A DNA stretch of 64,000 nt from Williamsia herbipolensis (GCF_000964005.1 NZ_JXYP01000023.1:1-64000); one strand, 5' to 3'; counted from the first letter of the stretch, positions 10,625 to 18,976 are shown. Notes: generated by a model from the sequence alone, not told the origin. Made by a program: numbers and translations.

Positions 10625-11461
10625 GTGCGAAACGCAGGCGCGCGTCCCGGGTCGTTGACCCGTCGGGCCGTCTCCATCACGGCGTTCGCCGTGATGACCG
10701 CCCTGGCCGCACCGGCGGTCGCCACCGCCGCTCCGTTCGCCGCAGCTCCGGCCGCCGGCGCGCCGAAGGTCGACCAGCAGACGCTCGATTCGGTCGGCGC
10801 CTTCTTCCCCGCGATCATCGGATCGGTCGCCACCCCCGGTCCCGACGGCAAGGCCAATCCGGCCCTGATCTCGCAGGCCACCGCGCTCGCGACCGCGAAG
10901 GGTGTGCCCCCGCAGGTCGGGGCCATCTGGGACCAGGTCGTCGGATTCCTGAACAACACCGCCAAGCCGTCGCAGGTCGCCAAGGTCGCCGCCGCGAACA
11001 ACAAGGCGGCGAACAACGATCCGATCATCCCGACGGGCCCCAACGCCCCGAAGATCCAGCAGTTCCTCTACCCCACCATCGGTTTCGGTTGCACCCCCGC
11101 CGGGAACTCGGTCGGCACCGCACTGGTGACCGCGGGTCCGCAGGCCGCCCCGGCTCCGGGCCCCGCCCGCGGACAGGCCGGCTACGTCTACACCAGCCTG
11201 GGCACCGGCCCCGCCGTCGACAACGCACGCAACCCGCTGATCGCGATCTGGATCAACATCGACACCGGCAGGACCGGGCAGATCAACCTCAAGCGCAACG
11301 CGAAGATCAACGCCGTCAACGGTCCCGGCACCTTCACCGCGATCGCCAACACCGGCCGGGGTCGCGTCCTCTCCGCCATCTACGGCGCGGTGACGACGAA
11401 GAACAACAACCGCGTGAACAGCTGCACCATCGTCCCGACCGTGGGCCTGTCCTACATCTGA
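10625..11461 (+). CDS. Secreted protein, first of a paralogous pair
   Basis: A 278-residue exported protein. The signal peptide (SITAFAVMTALAAPAVATAAP) is followed by an Ala/Pro-rich region and a C-terminal domain. The pattern FLYPTIGFGC, an AIWINIDTG strand and GRVLSAIYGAV with a terminal SCTIVP is shared with the next gene, so the two conserved cysteines probably form a disulfide. It looks like a family of mycolic-acid bacteria with no assigned function. GTG 10625 is chosen because GAAGGG precedes it. Confidence 0.82.
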   Translation: MRNAGARPGSLTRRAVSITAFAVMTALAAPAVATAAPFAAAPAAGAPKVDQQTLDSVGAFFPAIIGSVATPGPDGKANPALISQATALATAKGVPPQVGAIWDQVVGFLNNTAKPSQVAKVAAANNKAANNDPIIPTGPNAPKIQQFLYPTIGFGCTPAGNSVGTALVTAGPQAAPAPGPARGQAGYVYTSLGTGPAVDNARNPLIAIWINIDTGRTGQINLKRNAKINAVNGPGTFTAIANTGRGRVLSAIYGAVTTKNNNRVNSCTIVPTVGLSYI

Positions 11462-11482
11462 CCCAGCGCTCGACGAACTCCC

Positions 11483-11519
11483 ATTCACCCGCCACGGCAC
11501 ACGCCTTCGGCGGGTGAAT
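11483..11519 (+). terminator. Intrinsic terminator hairpin
   Basis: ATTCACCCGCC (11483-11493) pairs perfectly with GGCGGGTGAAT (11509-11519), an 11-bp stem with a 15-base loop 22 bases after the stop codon. The tail is TGTTG rather than a T run. Confidence 0.8.
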
Positions 11520-11707
11520 TGTTGTGCGCACCAGTACCAAACGCGATTCGGTCCCGGTCGCGTCTCATCTCGATCACGTGCATTGCGGCTCGCGGACACT
11601 CGTGCGAATGTTCACTCGTACCCCCCTGGCCACTTCTGTCACACTCCCTCGGCGCGTCGACCGACACCTCGCCGAGACCGGCCATGAGCTTCGAGGAGCC
11701 CGACCCC

Positions 11708-12511
11708 ATGCCGATCCACACCCGCGCGCGCCGCGCCGCTCTGCGCACCGGCGTCGCCGCCGCGATCAGTGCCGCGGCCATCGCCGTCGCAGCCGCACCG
11801 GCCGGCGCCGTGCCCACCACCACCACCGTGCCGGCCGGCCAGAGCACGCCCGTCGACTCGGTCGCCGCGGCTGCCCTCTCGGCGCTGACCAGCAACTCCA
11901 CCGCGACCCAACAGCAGACCCCCACCGCATCGGGTCAGGACATCGGCGCACTCCTCGCCCAGGCCAACGACACCCTGCGCAAACTCGGCATCCAGCCGTT
12001 CCTCAACCCGTCGGTGGCGTTCAACTGCGTCGCGCCGACCTCGACCAACCCGTTCGGCCTCGCCCCCGCTGTGGGCGGCGCGGTCGCCGGGCCCTACTCG
12101 GCACCGGGGCTCCCGGCGCTGCCGATGATCAACGGGATCGACCCGAACATCGTCAAGAGTGGTGAGACGCTCTACGGCTTCGTGCCCGCCGGCATCACAC
12201 CCGACGCGAACACCGCGGGCATGCAGGTCGCCTGGTTCAACATCAACTCCGGCAAGGGCGGCTTCGCCCAGATGGGTGACGCGTCGCAGACGATCATCGA
12301 CCGTTACCTCGCGGGGGTCCCGGCCGGGCCGATCCGCGACGTCGCCGTCGCCACGGTGAAGACCGTGCTCACCACCATCGCGCCCGCAGGAACCCGGCTG
12401 GCCCCGGTGGCCACCGGCAAGGGCACCGTTCTCTCCGCGGTGTTCGGAACGGTGAACAGCGGCGGTCGCAGCTGCTTCTTCCTCCCGATGGTGGGCATCA
12501 CCAACGCCTGA
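11708..12511 (+). CDS. Secreted protein, second of a paralogous pair
   Basis: A 267-residue exported protein with a signal peptide ending AAPAGAVP and a Thr/Pro-rich linker. It resembles the previous gene in the C-terminal half: FLNPSVAFNC, AWFNINSGKGG, TGKGTVLSAVFGTV and a final SCFFLPMVG. An insertion of about 60 residues before the last block distinguishes it. ATG 11708 has GAGGAG nine bases upstream; the frame is open for 63 codons further up but without a signal-compatible start. Function unknown; surface or envelope location is likely. Confidence 0.83.
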   Translation: MPIHTRARRAALRTGVAAAISAAAIAVAAAPAGAVPTTTTVPAGQSTPVDSVAAAALSALTSNSTATQQQTPTASGQDIGALLAQANDTLRKLGIQPFLNPSVAFNCVAPTSTNPFGLAPAVGGAVAGPYSAPGLPALPMINGIDPNIVKSGETLYGFVPAGITPDANTAGMQVAWFNINSGKGGFAQMGDASQTIIDRYLAGVPAGPIRDVAVATVKTVLTTIAPAGTRLAPVATGKGTVLSAVFGTVNSGGRSCFFLPMVGITNA

Positions 12512-12517
12512 CGCACG

Positions 12518-12562
12518 ACGACGACGGCCGGTCGAGGGAACCCCTCGGCCGGCCGTCGTCGT
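12518..12562. terminator. Bidirectional terminator between convergent genes
   Basis: A 14-bp perfect stem (ACGACGACGGCCGG with its complement at 12549-12562) continues inward through CGAGGG/CCCTCG. It lies between two convergent genes and can serve both strands. Confidence 0.82.
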
Positions 12563-12590
12563 GTCGGGAACGGGTCGCGATGAACCCGGG

Positions 12591-14039
12591 TCAGGAGACC
12601 TCGGTCGGAATCGTCTTCCCGCTGCGGAGGTCGCCCATGTCCTCGAGTTCCATACCGTTCGTCTCGGGCACCTTGAACTGCACGTAGAAGTACGAGATCG
12701 CCGCGCACAGCGCGAAGAACCCGTACACGTAGGCCAGGCCCAGGCTCTCGCTCAGCTGCGGGAACAGCAGGGAGATCGCGAAGTTGGCGATCCAGTTCAT
12801 CGCGGTGCAGACACCGAGGGCGACACCGCGGATGCGGTTGGGGAACATCTCGCCGAGCATCACCCACATGACCGGGCCCCACGTCGCGGCGAAGGCGACC
12901 ACGAAGAGGTTGGCGCCGATCAGGGCGAGGGTGCCGTAGGTGTCGGGCAGCGTGACCGAGTCACCCGAGCCCTGCTGCTGGGTGAACGCGATCGCCGCGA
13001 GCACCAGGCCGATGAACATGCCGACCGAGCCGATCTTCAGCAGACGGCGACGACCGATGCGGTCGACGAACAGGATGGCCCCGAAGGTCATCACGACGTT
13101 GATGACACCGGTGATCACCGATGTCTTGAACGACTCGCTCTCGGAGAACCCGACGGACTGCCACAGGGTGGTCGAGTAGTAGAAGATCGCGTTGATGCCG
13201 ACGAACTGCTGCAGCACGGCGATCCAGATGCCCACCCACACCAGGGGGTGCAGACCGAACGACGGGCCGCGGATGTCCTTGAGCGACACGTTGGACTCAC
13301 GCTTGAGCGTCAGGCGGATCTCCTTGACGCGGTTGAGCGGATCCTTCTCACCGGTCACCTCGCGCAGGATGCGGGCGGCCTCCTCGTCGAGGTTGTTGCC
13401 GACGAGGTAGCGCGGCGACTCGGGGATCATCAGGGCGAGGACGCCGTAGACGATCGCCGGGATGACGCCGACGAAGAACATCCAGCGCCAGGCCTCGATA
13501 CCGAACCACAGGTCGTTGGACGCGCCGCCGGCACTGTCCTGCAGCAGGGAGTCCGAGAGCAGGGCGATGAAGATGCCGATGGTGATGGCGAGCTGCTGCA
13601 TCGACCCCAGCGCGCCGCGGAACTTCGCGGGCGCGATCTCGGCGATGTAGGCCGGCGCGATCACCGAGGCGATACCGATGCCGAGGCCGCCGAGGATGCG
13701 CCAGACGATCAGATCCGGGACGCTCCAGGCGAATCCGGTCCCGATCGAGGAGATGAGGAACAGGAACGAGCCCACGAGCATCACCGGCTTGCGGCCCCAC
13801 TTGTCGGCGAGGCGACCGGCGAACCACGCGCCGAGTGCGCAACCGAGCAGGGCCACGGCGACGGCGAAGCCCTTGAAGAACTCGCTCAGCTCGAAGTGTG
13901 ACCCGATGGAGTCGACGGCACCGTTGACCACGGAACTGTCGAACCCGAAGAGGAAGCCGCCGACCGCCGCGGCGACGGTGACGCCGATGACCTTGGCGAG
14001 GTGTTGGTCTTGTTTGGTGTCCTGAGCCGATGTGCTCAC
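12591..14039 (-). CDS. MFS sugar:proton symporter
   Basis: A 482-residue, 12-helix transporter of the sugar-porter family (XylE/GlcP/GLUT type). Diagnostic motifs are GGFLFGFDSSVVNGA in helix 1, LADKWGRKP in loop 2-3, PESPRYLVG before the central loop, DRIGRRRLL in loop 8-9 and VPETNGMELE at the C-terminus. GTG 14039 was taken; the frame stays open upstream but lacks membrane-protein character there. Glucose or another hexose/pentose is the likely substrate; sequence alone does not decide. It is divergent from an HhH-GPD gene, with a palindrome at 14115-14135 between them. Confidence 0.9.
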   Translation of the reverse strand: MSTSAQDTKQDQHLAKVIGVTVAAAVGGFLFGFDSSVVNGAVDSIGSHFELSEFFKGFAVAVALLGCALGAWFAGRLADKWGRKPVMLVGSFLFLISSIGTGFAWSVPDLIVWRILGGLGIGIASVIAPAYIAEIAPAKFRGALGSMQQLAITIGIFIALLSDSLLQDSAGGASNDLWFGIEAWRWMFFVGVIPAIVYGVLALMIPESPRYLVGNNLDEEAARILREVTGEKDPLNRVKEIRLTLKRESNVSLKDIRGPSFGLHPLVWVGIWIAVLQQFVGINAIFYYSTTLWQSVGFSESESFKTSVITGVINVVMTFGAILFVDRIGRRRLLKIGSVGMFIGLVLAAIAFTQQQGSGDSVTLPDTYGTLALIGANLFVVAFAATWGPVMWVMLGEMFPNRIRGVALGVCTAMNWIANFAISLLFPQLSESLGLAYVYGFFALCAAISYFYVQFKVPETNGMELEDMGDLRSGKTIPTEVS

Positions 14040-14114
14040 CTGACCACCCCGATCTGCTTCGTGGAGAGTGGGATCGGCGCCGAGGGCCCCGCCGTTTCCG
14101 GACCACCCTGTGCC

Positions 14115-14135
14115 GTGGGGAACGCTACTCCCCAC
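14115..14135. promoter_or_regulatory. Interrupted palindrome, candidate operator
   Basis: GTGGGGA and TCCCCAC are perfect inverted 7-mers separated by seven bases, 76 bases upstream of the sugar-transporter start and 75 before the divergent gene. It has the form of a dimeric regulator site; the regulator is unknown. Confidence 0.5.
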
Positions 14136-14198
14136 CCACCCCGCCGAGTCGGCGATCGACGCAGGTGTCGCGAGGCGGACCGGTGCGGCGGCAAAAGT

Positions 14199-14204
14199 TA
14201 GACT
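14199..14204 (+). promoter_or_regulatory. -10 element TAGACT, leaderless-type
   Basis: Six bases separate TAGACT from ATG 14211, and no Shine-Dalgarno sequence is present, so the transcript probably begins at or next to the start codon. Confidence 0.6.
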
Positions 14205-14210
14205 CCCGAC

Positions 14211-14780
14211 ATGGTCACACTGCAGATCGCCCAGGACCCGGCCGCCGACGAGCTGTTGTCGAACGATCCGTTCGCCCTGTTGGCCGGCATGCTGCTCGAT
14301 CAGCAGTTCCCGATGGAACGCGCGTTCGCCGGGCCGGCGAAGGTCCTCGACCGGTTCGGCACGCTCGACCCGGAGAAGATCGCGACGGCCGATCCCGACG
14401 CGTTCGCCGAACTGTGTGCCACTCCCCCGGCGATCCACCGCTACGGGCGGTCGATGGCCAAGCGACTGCAGGACCTGGCGAACGTGATCGTCGCCGAGTA
14501 CGACGGCGACACCACGCGTATCTGGACCGAGGCCACCAGCGGCGCCGATCTGGTGAAGCGGATCAACGCACTACCCGGATTCGGTGAGCAGAAGGCCAAG
14601 ATCTTCACCGCCCTGCTGGCCAAGCAGCTCGACGTCAAGCCCAAGGGCTGGACGACCGCGGTCGGCGACTACGGCAAGAAGGGATTCCGCTCGGTCGCCG
14701 ACGTCGTCGACGAGGAGTCCCTGAACAAGGTCCGGGCGTTCAAGAAGGAACAGAAGGCCAAGGCGAAGTCGGAGGCCTGA
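14211..14780 (+). CDS. HhH-GPD-type base-excision repair family protein
   Basis: A 189-residue protein of the short actinobacterial HhH-GPD family. The N-terminal half (LLAGMLLDQQFPMERAF) resembles the glycosylase core and the helix-hairpin-helix is LPGFGEQKAKIFTALL near residues 121-136. There is no Fe-S cysteine cluster, so it is not an EndoIII or MutY orthologue. DNA binding and a glycosylase role are inferred from the family; the catalytic Asp could not be placed with confidence. The C-terminal tail is Lys-rich (FKKEQKAKAKS). Leaderless start. Confidence 0.82.
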   Translation: MVTLQIAQDPAADELLSNDPFALLAGMLLDQQFPMERAFAGPAKVLDRFGTLDPEKIATADPDAFAELCATPPAIHRYGRSMAKRLQDLANVIVAEYDGDTTRIWTEATSGADLVKRINALPGFGEQKAKIFTALLAKQLDVKPKGWTTAVGDYGKKGFRSVADVVDEESLNKVRAFKKEQKAKAKSEA

Positions 14781-14846
14781 CCGCCCGCTTCGGCGAGCCC
14801 GGACAGGGGAACCCGGTGATGAGTTCTCCGTCACACCGCGATGGCA

Positions 14847-14852
14847 TAACCT
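14847..14852 (+). promoter_or_regulatory. -10 element TAACCT, leaderless-type
   Basis: TAACCT ends seven bases before ATG 14860; no ribosome site intervenes. Confidence 0.58.
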
Positions 14853-14859
14853 GTCATCC

Positions 14860-15714
14860 ATGGATGTGAGAGTCGGTTACACGCTGCCGTTCAAGGTCGG
14901 CTTCGCCGTGACCGGTGTGGCACTGGCCGCGGTCGAGTCGAGCGTGACCATCGCGCGCCTGACCTTCGAGAACGTCGCCCACGAGGTCAACAACGTCTTC
15001 GGCGTCGAGGACACCACCAACTTCTCGGCGCGGACGCCGCTCGCCCTCATCGGGCAGATCGCCGAGATGCTCGGCCCCGACCGTCCCATCGGCAAGATGC
15101 TGGCGCAGGACGGCGCCCTCGACCGCCTGTTGTCGCCCGGCGGCGTCGTCGATCGGCTCACCGAGGCCGACGGCTCACTCGAACGCCTCACCGCCCGCGA
15201 CGGTCTCCTCGACCAGATGGCCGAGGAGGACGGAATCCTCATCCGCCTGGCCTCCAAGGGCGGACCGCTGGATCGTCTGTCCCGCAAGGGCGGCGTCATC
15301 GACCAGTTCACCGAGAACGAGGGCATACTCGAACGCCTCACCGGCGAGGGCGGGGTGGTCGACAAGCTGACCGCCGAGAACGGGCTGCTCAACAAGATGA
15401 CCGAGACCGGCGGCATCATCGACCGACTCGTCGACGACGGCGGACTCCTCGACCAGCTCGTCGGCGAGGGCGGTGCCGTCGAGCGCGCGATCGCCCCGGG
15501 CGGCACCATCGACCGCATCACCGAGCTGACCGAGGTCATCAGCCAGCTCGCCCCCAGCATCGTCGCGATCCAGGAGACGGTGCACGAACTGCGCGACGCC
15601 GTCGACGTGCTGAACAACGCTGTCACCCCGCTGTCCGACCTCGCCGGCCGCCTGCCCAAGCGCCTCGTCCGCGGCAACGGCAAGCAGGCCGAGCTCAACG
15701 GGCACCAGCACTGA
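14860..15714 (+). CDS. Decapeptide-repeat protein (14 tandem repeats)
   Basis: A 284-residue protein in three parts. Residues 1-60 form a mostly hydrophobic and helical head (VGFAVTGVALAAVESSV). Residues 84-223 are fourteen uninterrupted 10-residue repeats of consensus [DG]-G-x-[LVI]-[DE]-[RQK]-L-x-x-x, for example GGVVDRLTEA and GGIIDRLVDD. Residues 224-284 are a helical tail with a heptad-like pattern and a basic end. There is no signal peptide. The repeat predicts a regular solenoid or a long amphipathic surface; the head could associate with membrane or lipid bodies. I do not recognise a characterised family. It precedes the transketolase pair by 51 bases. Confidence 0.85.
   Translation: MDVRVGYTLPFKVGFAVTGVALAAVESSVTIARLTFENVAHEVNNVFGVEDTTNFSARTPLALIGQIAEMLGPDRPIGKMLAQDGALDRLLSPGGVVDRLTEADGSLERLTARDGLLDQMAEEDGILIRLASKGGPLDRLSRKGGVIDQFTENEGILERLTGEGGVVDKLTAENGLLNKMTETGGIIDRLVDDGGLLDQLVGEGGAVERAIAPGGTIDRITELTEVISQLAPSIVAIQETVHELRDAVDVLNNAVTPLSDLAGRLPKRLVRGNGKQAELNGHQH
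15109..15528 (+). repeat. Fourteen 30-bp coding repeats (decapeptides)
   Basis: The protein period is exactly ten residues throughout residues 84-223, with no indels. DNA units have diverged, so the array is old and kept by selection rather than by recent slippage, unlike the perfect repeat at 8791-8880. Confidence 0.93.
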
Positions 15715-15728
15715 ATCGACGCGAGCGC

Positions 15729-15756
15729 TTGACCTGAACAAAGGTCGAGGTTGCAT
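15729..15756 (+). promoter_or_regulatory. Promoter with overlapping dyad for transketolase pair
   Basis: TTGACC (15729-15734) is 16 bases from TTGCAT (15751-15756), which ends nine bases before ATG 15766. A dyad GACCT-N6-AGGTC (15731-15746) sits on the -35 and spacer, the usual position for a repressor or MerR-type regulator. Confidence 0.45.
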
Positions 15757-15765
15757 CGTGGTCCC

Positions 15766-16452
15766 ATGACCACCACGACACCCCTGGGTCGTCGCGACCT
15801 CACCGCGCTGATGGCGCGGATGACCGGCGACGAGAAACACGACGCAGCCGCACTGTCCACCCTCGACGTGGTGTGGACGCTCTACCACCACGTCCTCGAC
15901 ATCTCCCCCGACCGCCTCGACGATCCCGACCGCGACCGGTTCTATCTGTCCAAAGGTCATGGGCCCATGGCGTTCTACGCGACGCTGGCCGCACACGGCT
16001 ACTTCCCGGTCGAGTGGCTCGATCACTGGACGTCGGTCGACTCCCCGCTCGGCGCCCACCCCGACCGGGCGCTGATCCCCGGATGCGAGATCTCCTCGGG
16101 ATCGCTCGGCCACGGGCTGCCGCTCGCCGTCGGCACCGCACTCGCATTGGGTGCCCGCGGGAGCCGTGCCCGTGTGTTCGTCCTCGTCGGCGACGCCGAA
16201 CTCGACGAGGGGTCCAACGACGAGGCCATCGCCTTCGCCGGCGCCATCGGGCTCGACGGTCTGACCGTCATCGTCATCGACAACGCCTCGGCCACCCATC
16301 GCCGGCCGCACCGCCTCGCGGCGCGATTCGCGCTCGAATCGTGGTCGACCGCCGAGATCGACGGGCACGATCCGACCGCGATCCTCGGCGCGCTGCAGCC
16401 GTCCGAGCCGGGTCCGCGGGCGGTCGTCGCCAGGGTGGAGGCGAAGTCATGA
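15766..16452 (+). CDS. Transketolase N-terminal (TPP-binding) subunit
   Basis: A 228-residue protein equal to the pyrimidine-binding-partner half of transketolase. The catalytic-loop region FYLSKGHGPMAFYA, GHGLPLAVGTALA and the TPP/metal motif GDAELDEGSNDEA are present. In bacteria with split transketolases this half pairs with a separate C-terminal protein to move two-carbon ketol units. The metal-binding continuation reads IDNASATH, slightly unlike the usual xN(N) pattern. Stop and the next ATG overlap (ATGA), so both subunits should be made in equal amounts. It is shorter than the usual 270-280 residues of this half. Confidence 0.85.
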   Translation: MTTTTPLGRRDLTALMARMTGDEKHDAAALSTLDVVWTLYHHVLDISPDRLDDPDRDRFYLSKGHGPMAFYATLAAHGYFPVEWLDHWTSVDSPLGAHPDRALIPGCEISSGSLGHGLPLAVGTALALGARGSRARVFVLVGDAELDEGSNDEAIAFAGAIGLDGLTVIVIDNASATHRRPHRLAARFALESWSTAEIDGHDPTAILGALQPSEPGPRAVVARVEAKS

Positions 16453-17387
16453 CCGATCCACGAACCCGATTCGCGGACACCGCTGTCGACCTCGTCGACC
16501 GCGACCCCGACACCGCACTCGTCTACGCCGAGATCGGCGGACAGTTCTTCGGCGGCGCAGCCGCGCGCCACCCCGACCGCGTCGTCAATGTCGGCATCCG
16601 GGAACAGCTCCTGGTGAACGTCGGTGCCGGGATGTCGCTGGCCGGCATGTTCCCGATCGTGCACACCTTCGCGCCTTTCCTCGTCGAACGCGCCTACGAG
16701 CAGATCAAGCTGGGCTTCGGCCACCAGGACGTCGACGGGCTCCTGGTCTCGACCGGCGGATCGGTCGACATGTCGACCACCGGACGCACCCACCAGACCG
16801 ACGCCGACGTCGCGCTGATCGACGCGGTCCCCGGAATCGCGATCCACGTACCGGGCACCGCCGCCGAGGTCGAGGCGGTGATGCGTGCGGCCCACCGGCG
16901 CCGCGGACGCCACTACGTTCGCGTGACGGCACAGCAGAACTCGGCCACCTTCGACGCCGCCGACGGTCAGCTGCACATCGTGCGGCCCGGATCGTCGAAC
17001 CTCGTGATCCTCGCCGTCGGCCCTGTTCTCGACGCCGCACTGGCCGCCGCGGCGGAGATCGCCCACACCGAGGGCGTCGAGGCGACCGTCTGCTACACCG
17101 CGACCGTCCGACCACTCGACACCGTTGGGCTGTCGAGAGCGTTGGCGCACAACACGTCCGGCGAACACCCCGACGTGGTGTTGGTCGAGCCGTACCTGGC
17201 CGGAACGTCGGCGCACGTCGTGTCGGGTGCCCTCCTCGACCGGCCGCACCGACTCCTGTCGTTGGGTCACGGCCGCGCCGAACGCCGGCTCTACGGAACC
17301 CCCGAGCAGCACCTGCAGGTCTCCGGGCTCGACGCGGCAGGGGTGGCGCGATCCGTCCGGGCCCTGATGAGGGCACACGCGGCGTAG
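16449..17387 (+). CDS. Transketolase C-terminal subunit
   Basis: A 312-residue partner of the preceding subunit. It contains the pyrimidine-binding domain (VNVGIREQLLVNVGAGMSLAG with the conserved Glu that activates TPP, and a FLVERAYEQIK helix) and the C-terminal transketolase domain (LVILAVGPVLDAAL). The reaction class is thiamine-diphosphate ketol transfer; the donor and acceptor are unknown. It is coupled by a 4-base overlap. No other pentose-phosphate gene is adjacent, so this is more likely a special-purpose enzyme than the housekeeping transketolase. Confidence 0.85.
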   Translation: MTDPRTRFADTAVDLVDRDPDTALVYAEIGGQFFGGAAARHPDRVVNVGIREQLLVNVGAGMSLAGMFPIVHTFAPFLVERAYEQIKLGFGHQDVDGLLVSTGGSVDMSTTGRTHQTDADVALIDAVPGIAIHVPGTAAEVEAVMRAAHRRRGRHYVRVTAQQNSATFDAADGQLHIVRPGSSNLVILAVGPVLDAALAAAAEIAHTEGVEATVCYTATVRPLDTVGLSRALAHNTSGEHPDVVLVEPYLAGTSAHVVSGALLDRPHRLLSLGHGRAERRLYGTPEQHLQVSGLDAAGVARSVRALMRAHAA

Positions 17388-17421
17388 CGTGAACGGCACA
17401 CGCCTGCGACGGGAGATGCAC

Positions 17422-17610
17422 ATGGGACAACCGATACCTGCGCCTTCGCCACCGGAACCGCCGGATCCCGGCCCGCCGATACCGACGCCCGTGCCCGAGC
17501 CCGGTCCCCCGATGCCGGATCCTCCTGCGCCCACTCCTCCTGGGCCCACTCCCCCTGCTCCGCCGTCCCCGGGGCCGACGCCGGATCCGGCACGGCCGAC
17601 GGTGATCTGA
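17422..17610 (+). CDS. Small proline-rich protein
   Basis: A 62-residue product, about half proline, in PxP/PPxP runs (PDPGPPIPTPVPEPGPP) and nearly free of charged or aromatic residues. GGGAG six bases before ATG 17422 supports translation; GTG 17389 and ATG 17416 are in-frame alternatives. Such polyproline segments form extended helices and may cross or span the envelope, but no signal peptide is present. It lies 34 bases after the transketolase pair. Low complexity in a GC-rich genome makes a spurious frame possible. Confidence 0.5.
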   Translation: MGQPIPAPSPPEPPDPGPPIPTPVPEPGPPMPDPPAPTPPGPTPPAPPSPGPTPDPARPTVI

Positions 17611-17620
17611 CCGACGTGGT

Positions 17621-18946
17621 CTAGGTGTTCAGTCGCGCGGCCAGACGGTCTCGGTAGGCGTCGACGTCGGCGAGACCGGTCGGTGACGAACAGATCGAGA
17701 TGACCACGCGGTCACCGATGCCGTGGACGCCGTGCGTCAGCGTCTGCATCGGCGACAGCGCCGGGAAACCCGTCGTGAACGCCACGCGCCCACCGCCGAG
17801 AACGAGGTCGGCGGGTCCGCGGTTCACGCTGGACACCACGACATTGCCGGTCATCGTGTCGGGGACGACGTCGGCGTCGAAACCCGCCACACCCCAGCGG
17901 ATCAGTGCCGCCGGTACCGACGCCATGGCTCTCGACTCGGCCACGGTGGCGGGGTGGGCGGCGCGCAGGACCGCCGCGTCGATCTCGTCGCCGATGCGTC
18001 GCGCACGAACGGCACGGTCGGGCTCGGTGATCCACAGGTCGATTCCCGCATTGCGGAAGTGGTTGCGCGCCGACCGGACACCGGGTTTCGCGACGGTGAT
18101 CTCCGCGCGCAAGCCGACCGACGGGTCGACGTCGAGGTGCTCGGCCAGGGCTTCGGAGATCACCACCAGGGCACCGCGGGTCACCGATCCACCGATCGCC
18201 CGCAGCGCGTCGCGGTCGGTGTGGACCGTGCGCAGCTCACGGCGGTGGTCGGGTCGGGTGTTGACGGCGACCAGCGGCCCGCCGGCGGGGGCGGCCGACA
18301 CCCGCCCCTCGGCGATGTCGTGCTCGCGCCGTCGATGCGCGCGGTGGGCGCCGACGGCGGACACCGCCAGACGCCCGGCACGTACCGGCATCGAGGCCAC
18401 CGCGCGGGCGACCGCCCTCGTGGGCGAGAAGGTCCCGATGTCCGCGACGGAGCAGTGGGAGTCGGACACGAGGGGGTCGGGGCCGAACAGTCGCCGGGCG
18501 ATGTCGGAGGCGAGGAGGCCGTCGGCCAGGGCGTGCGCGATCTGCAGCACCGCGACGACCGTGGCGCCGTGCACCCCGGGGGCATCGGAGATCGGATCGA
18601 ACAGATGTACCCGCCAGCCGTGGTCGGTGAGGTCGATCTGGTCAGCCATCTCGGCGCCGAGGATGCGCAGACAGTCGTCCCATCCCTGGGCCCGATGCCG
18701 TCGCAGCTGCCGCGTCGACACCGGCGCGTGCACCCAGTACGGGAAGTCGAGACCGTGCGGGACCTCGACGATCCGCAGCATCAGATCGTCGATGCCGGCC
18801 GCCCGACCGAGGAGCGCCGACCCGATCTCGTCGATCGAGTCGCCGGGTCCCACACCGCGGTCGAAACAGTAGAGCAGGAACTGGTCGCTGGGGATCGTGG
18901 CCGACATCCAGTACGCCTGGGCGTCGGTCGCGGTCATCAACTCCAC
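17621..18946 (-). CDS. WS/DGAT-family O-acyltransferase
   Basis: A 441-residue wax-ester synthase/diacylglycerol acyltransferase-like protein. The catalytic motif reads AHALADG (residues 137-143): the second His and the Asp of HHxxxDG are kept, the first His is Ala. The C-terminal half has the family segment GNVVVSSVNRGPADLVLGGG. Family members join acyl-CoA to alcohols or diacylglycerol to make storage lipid; the substrate here is unknown. GTG 18946 is preferred because a TAGCGT box precedes it by seven bases; GTG 18955 and ATG 18937 are alternatives. Confidence 0.82.
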   Translation of the reverse strand: MELMTATDAQAYWMSATIPSDQFLLYCFDRGVGPGDSIDEIGSALLGRAAGIDDLMLRIVEVPHGLDFPYWVHAPVSTRQLRRHRAQGWDDCLRILGAEMADQIDLTDHGWRVHLFDPISDAPGVHGATVVAVLQIAHALADGLLASDIARRLFGPDPLVSDSHCSVADIGTFSPTRAVARAVASMPVRAGRLAVSAVGAHRAHRRREHDIAEGRVSAAPAGGPLVAVNTRPDHRRELRTVHTDRDALRAIGGSVTRGALVVISEALAEHLDVDPSVGLRAEITVAKPGVRSARNHFRNAGIDLWITEPDRAVRARRIGDEIDAAVLRAAHPATVAESRAMASVPAALIRWGVAGFDADVVPDTMTGNVVVSSVNRGPADLVLGGGRVAFTTGFPALSPMQTLTHGVHGIGDRVVISICSSPTGLADVDAYRDRLAARLNT

Positions 18947-18953
18947 GCGCCGC

Positions 18954-18959
18954 ACGCTA
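18954..18959 (-). promoter_or_regulatory. -10 element TAGCGT, leaderless-type
   Basis: On the minus strand TAGCGT is followed by seven bases and GTG 18946. The box overlaps the other candidate start at 18955, which favours 18946. Confidence 0.5.
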
Positions 18960-18976
18960 GCAGCGCGGTGAACCGA

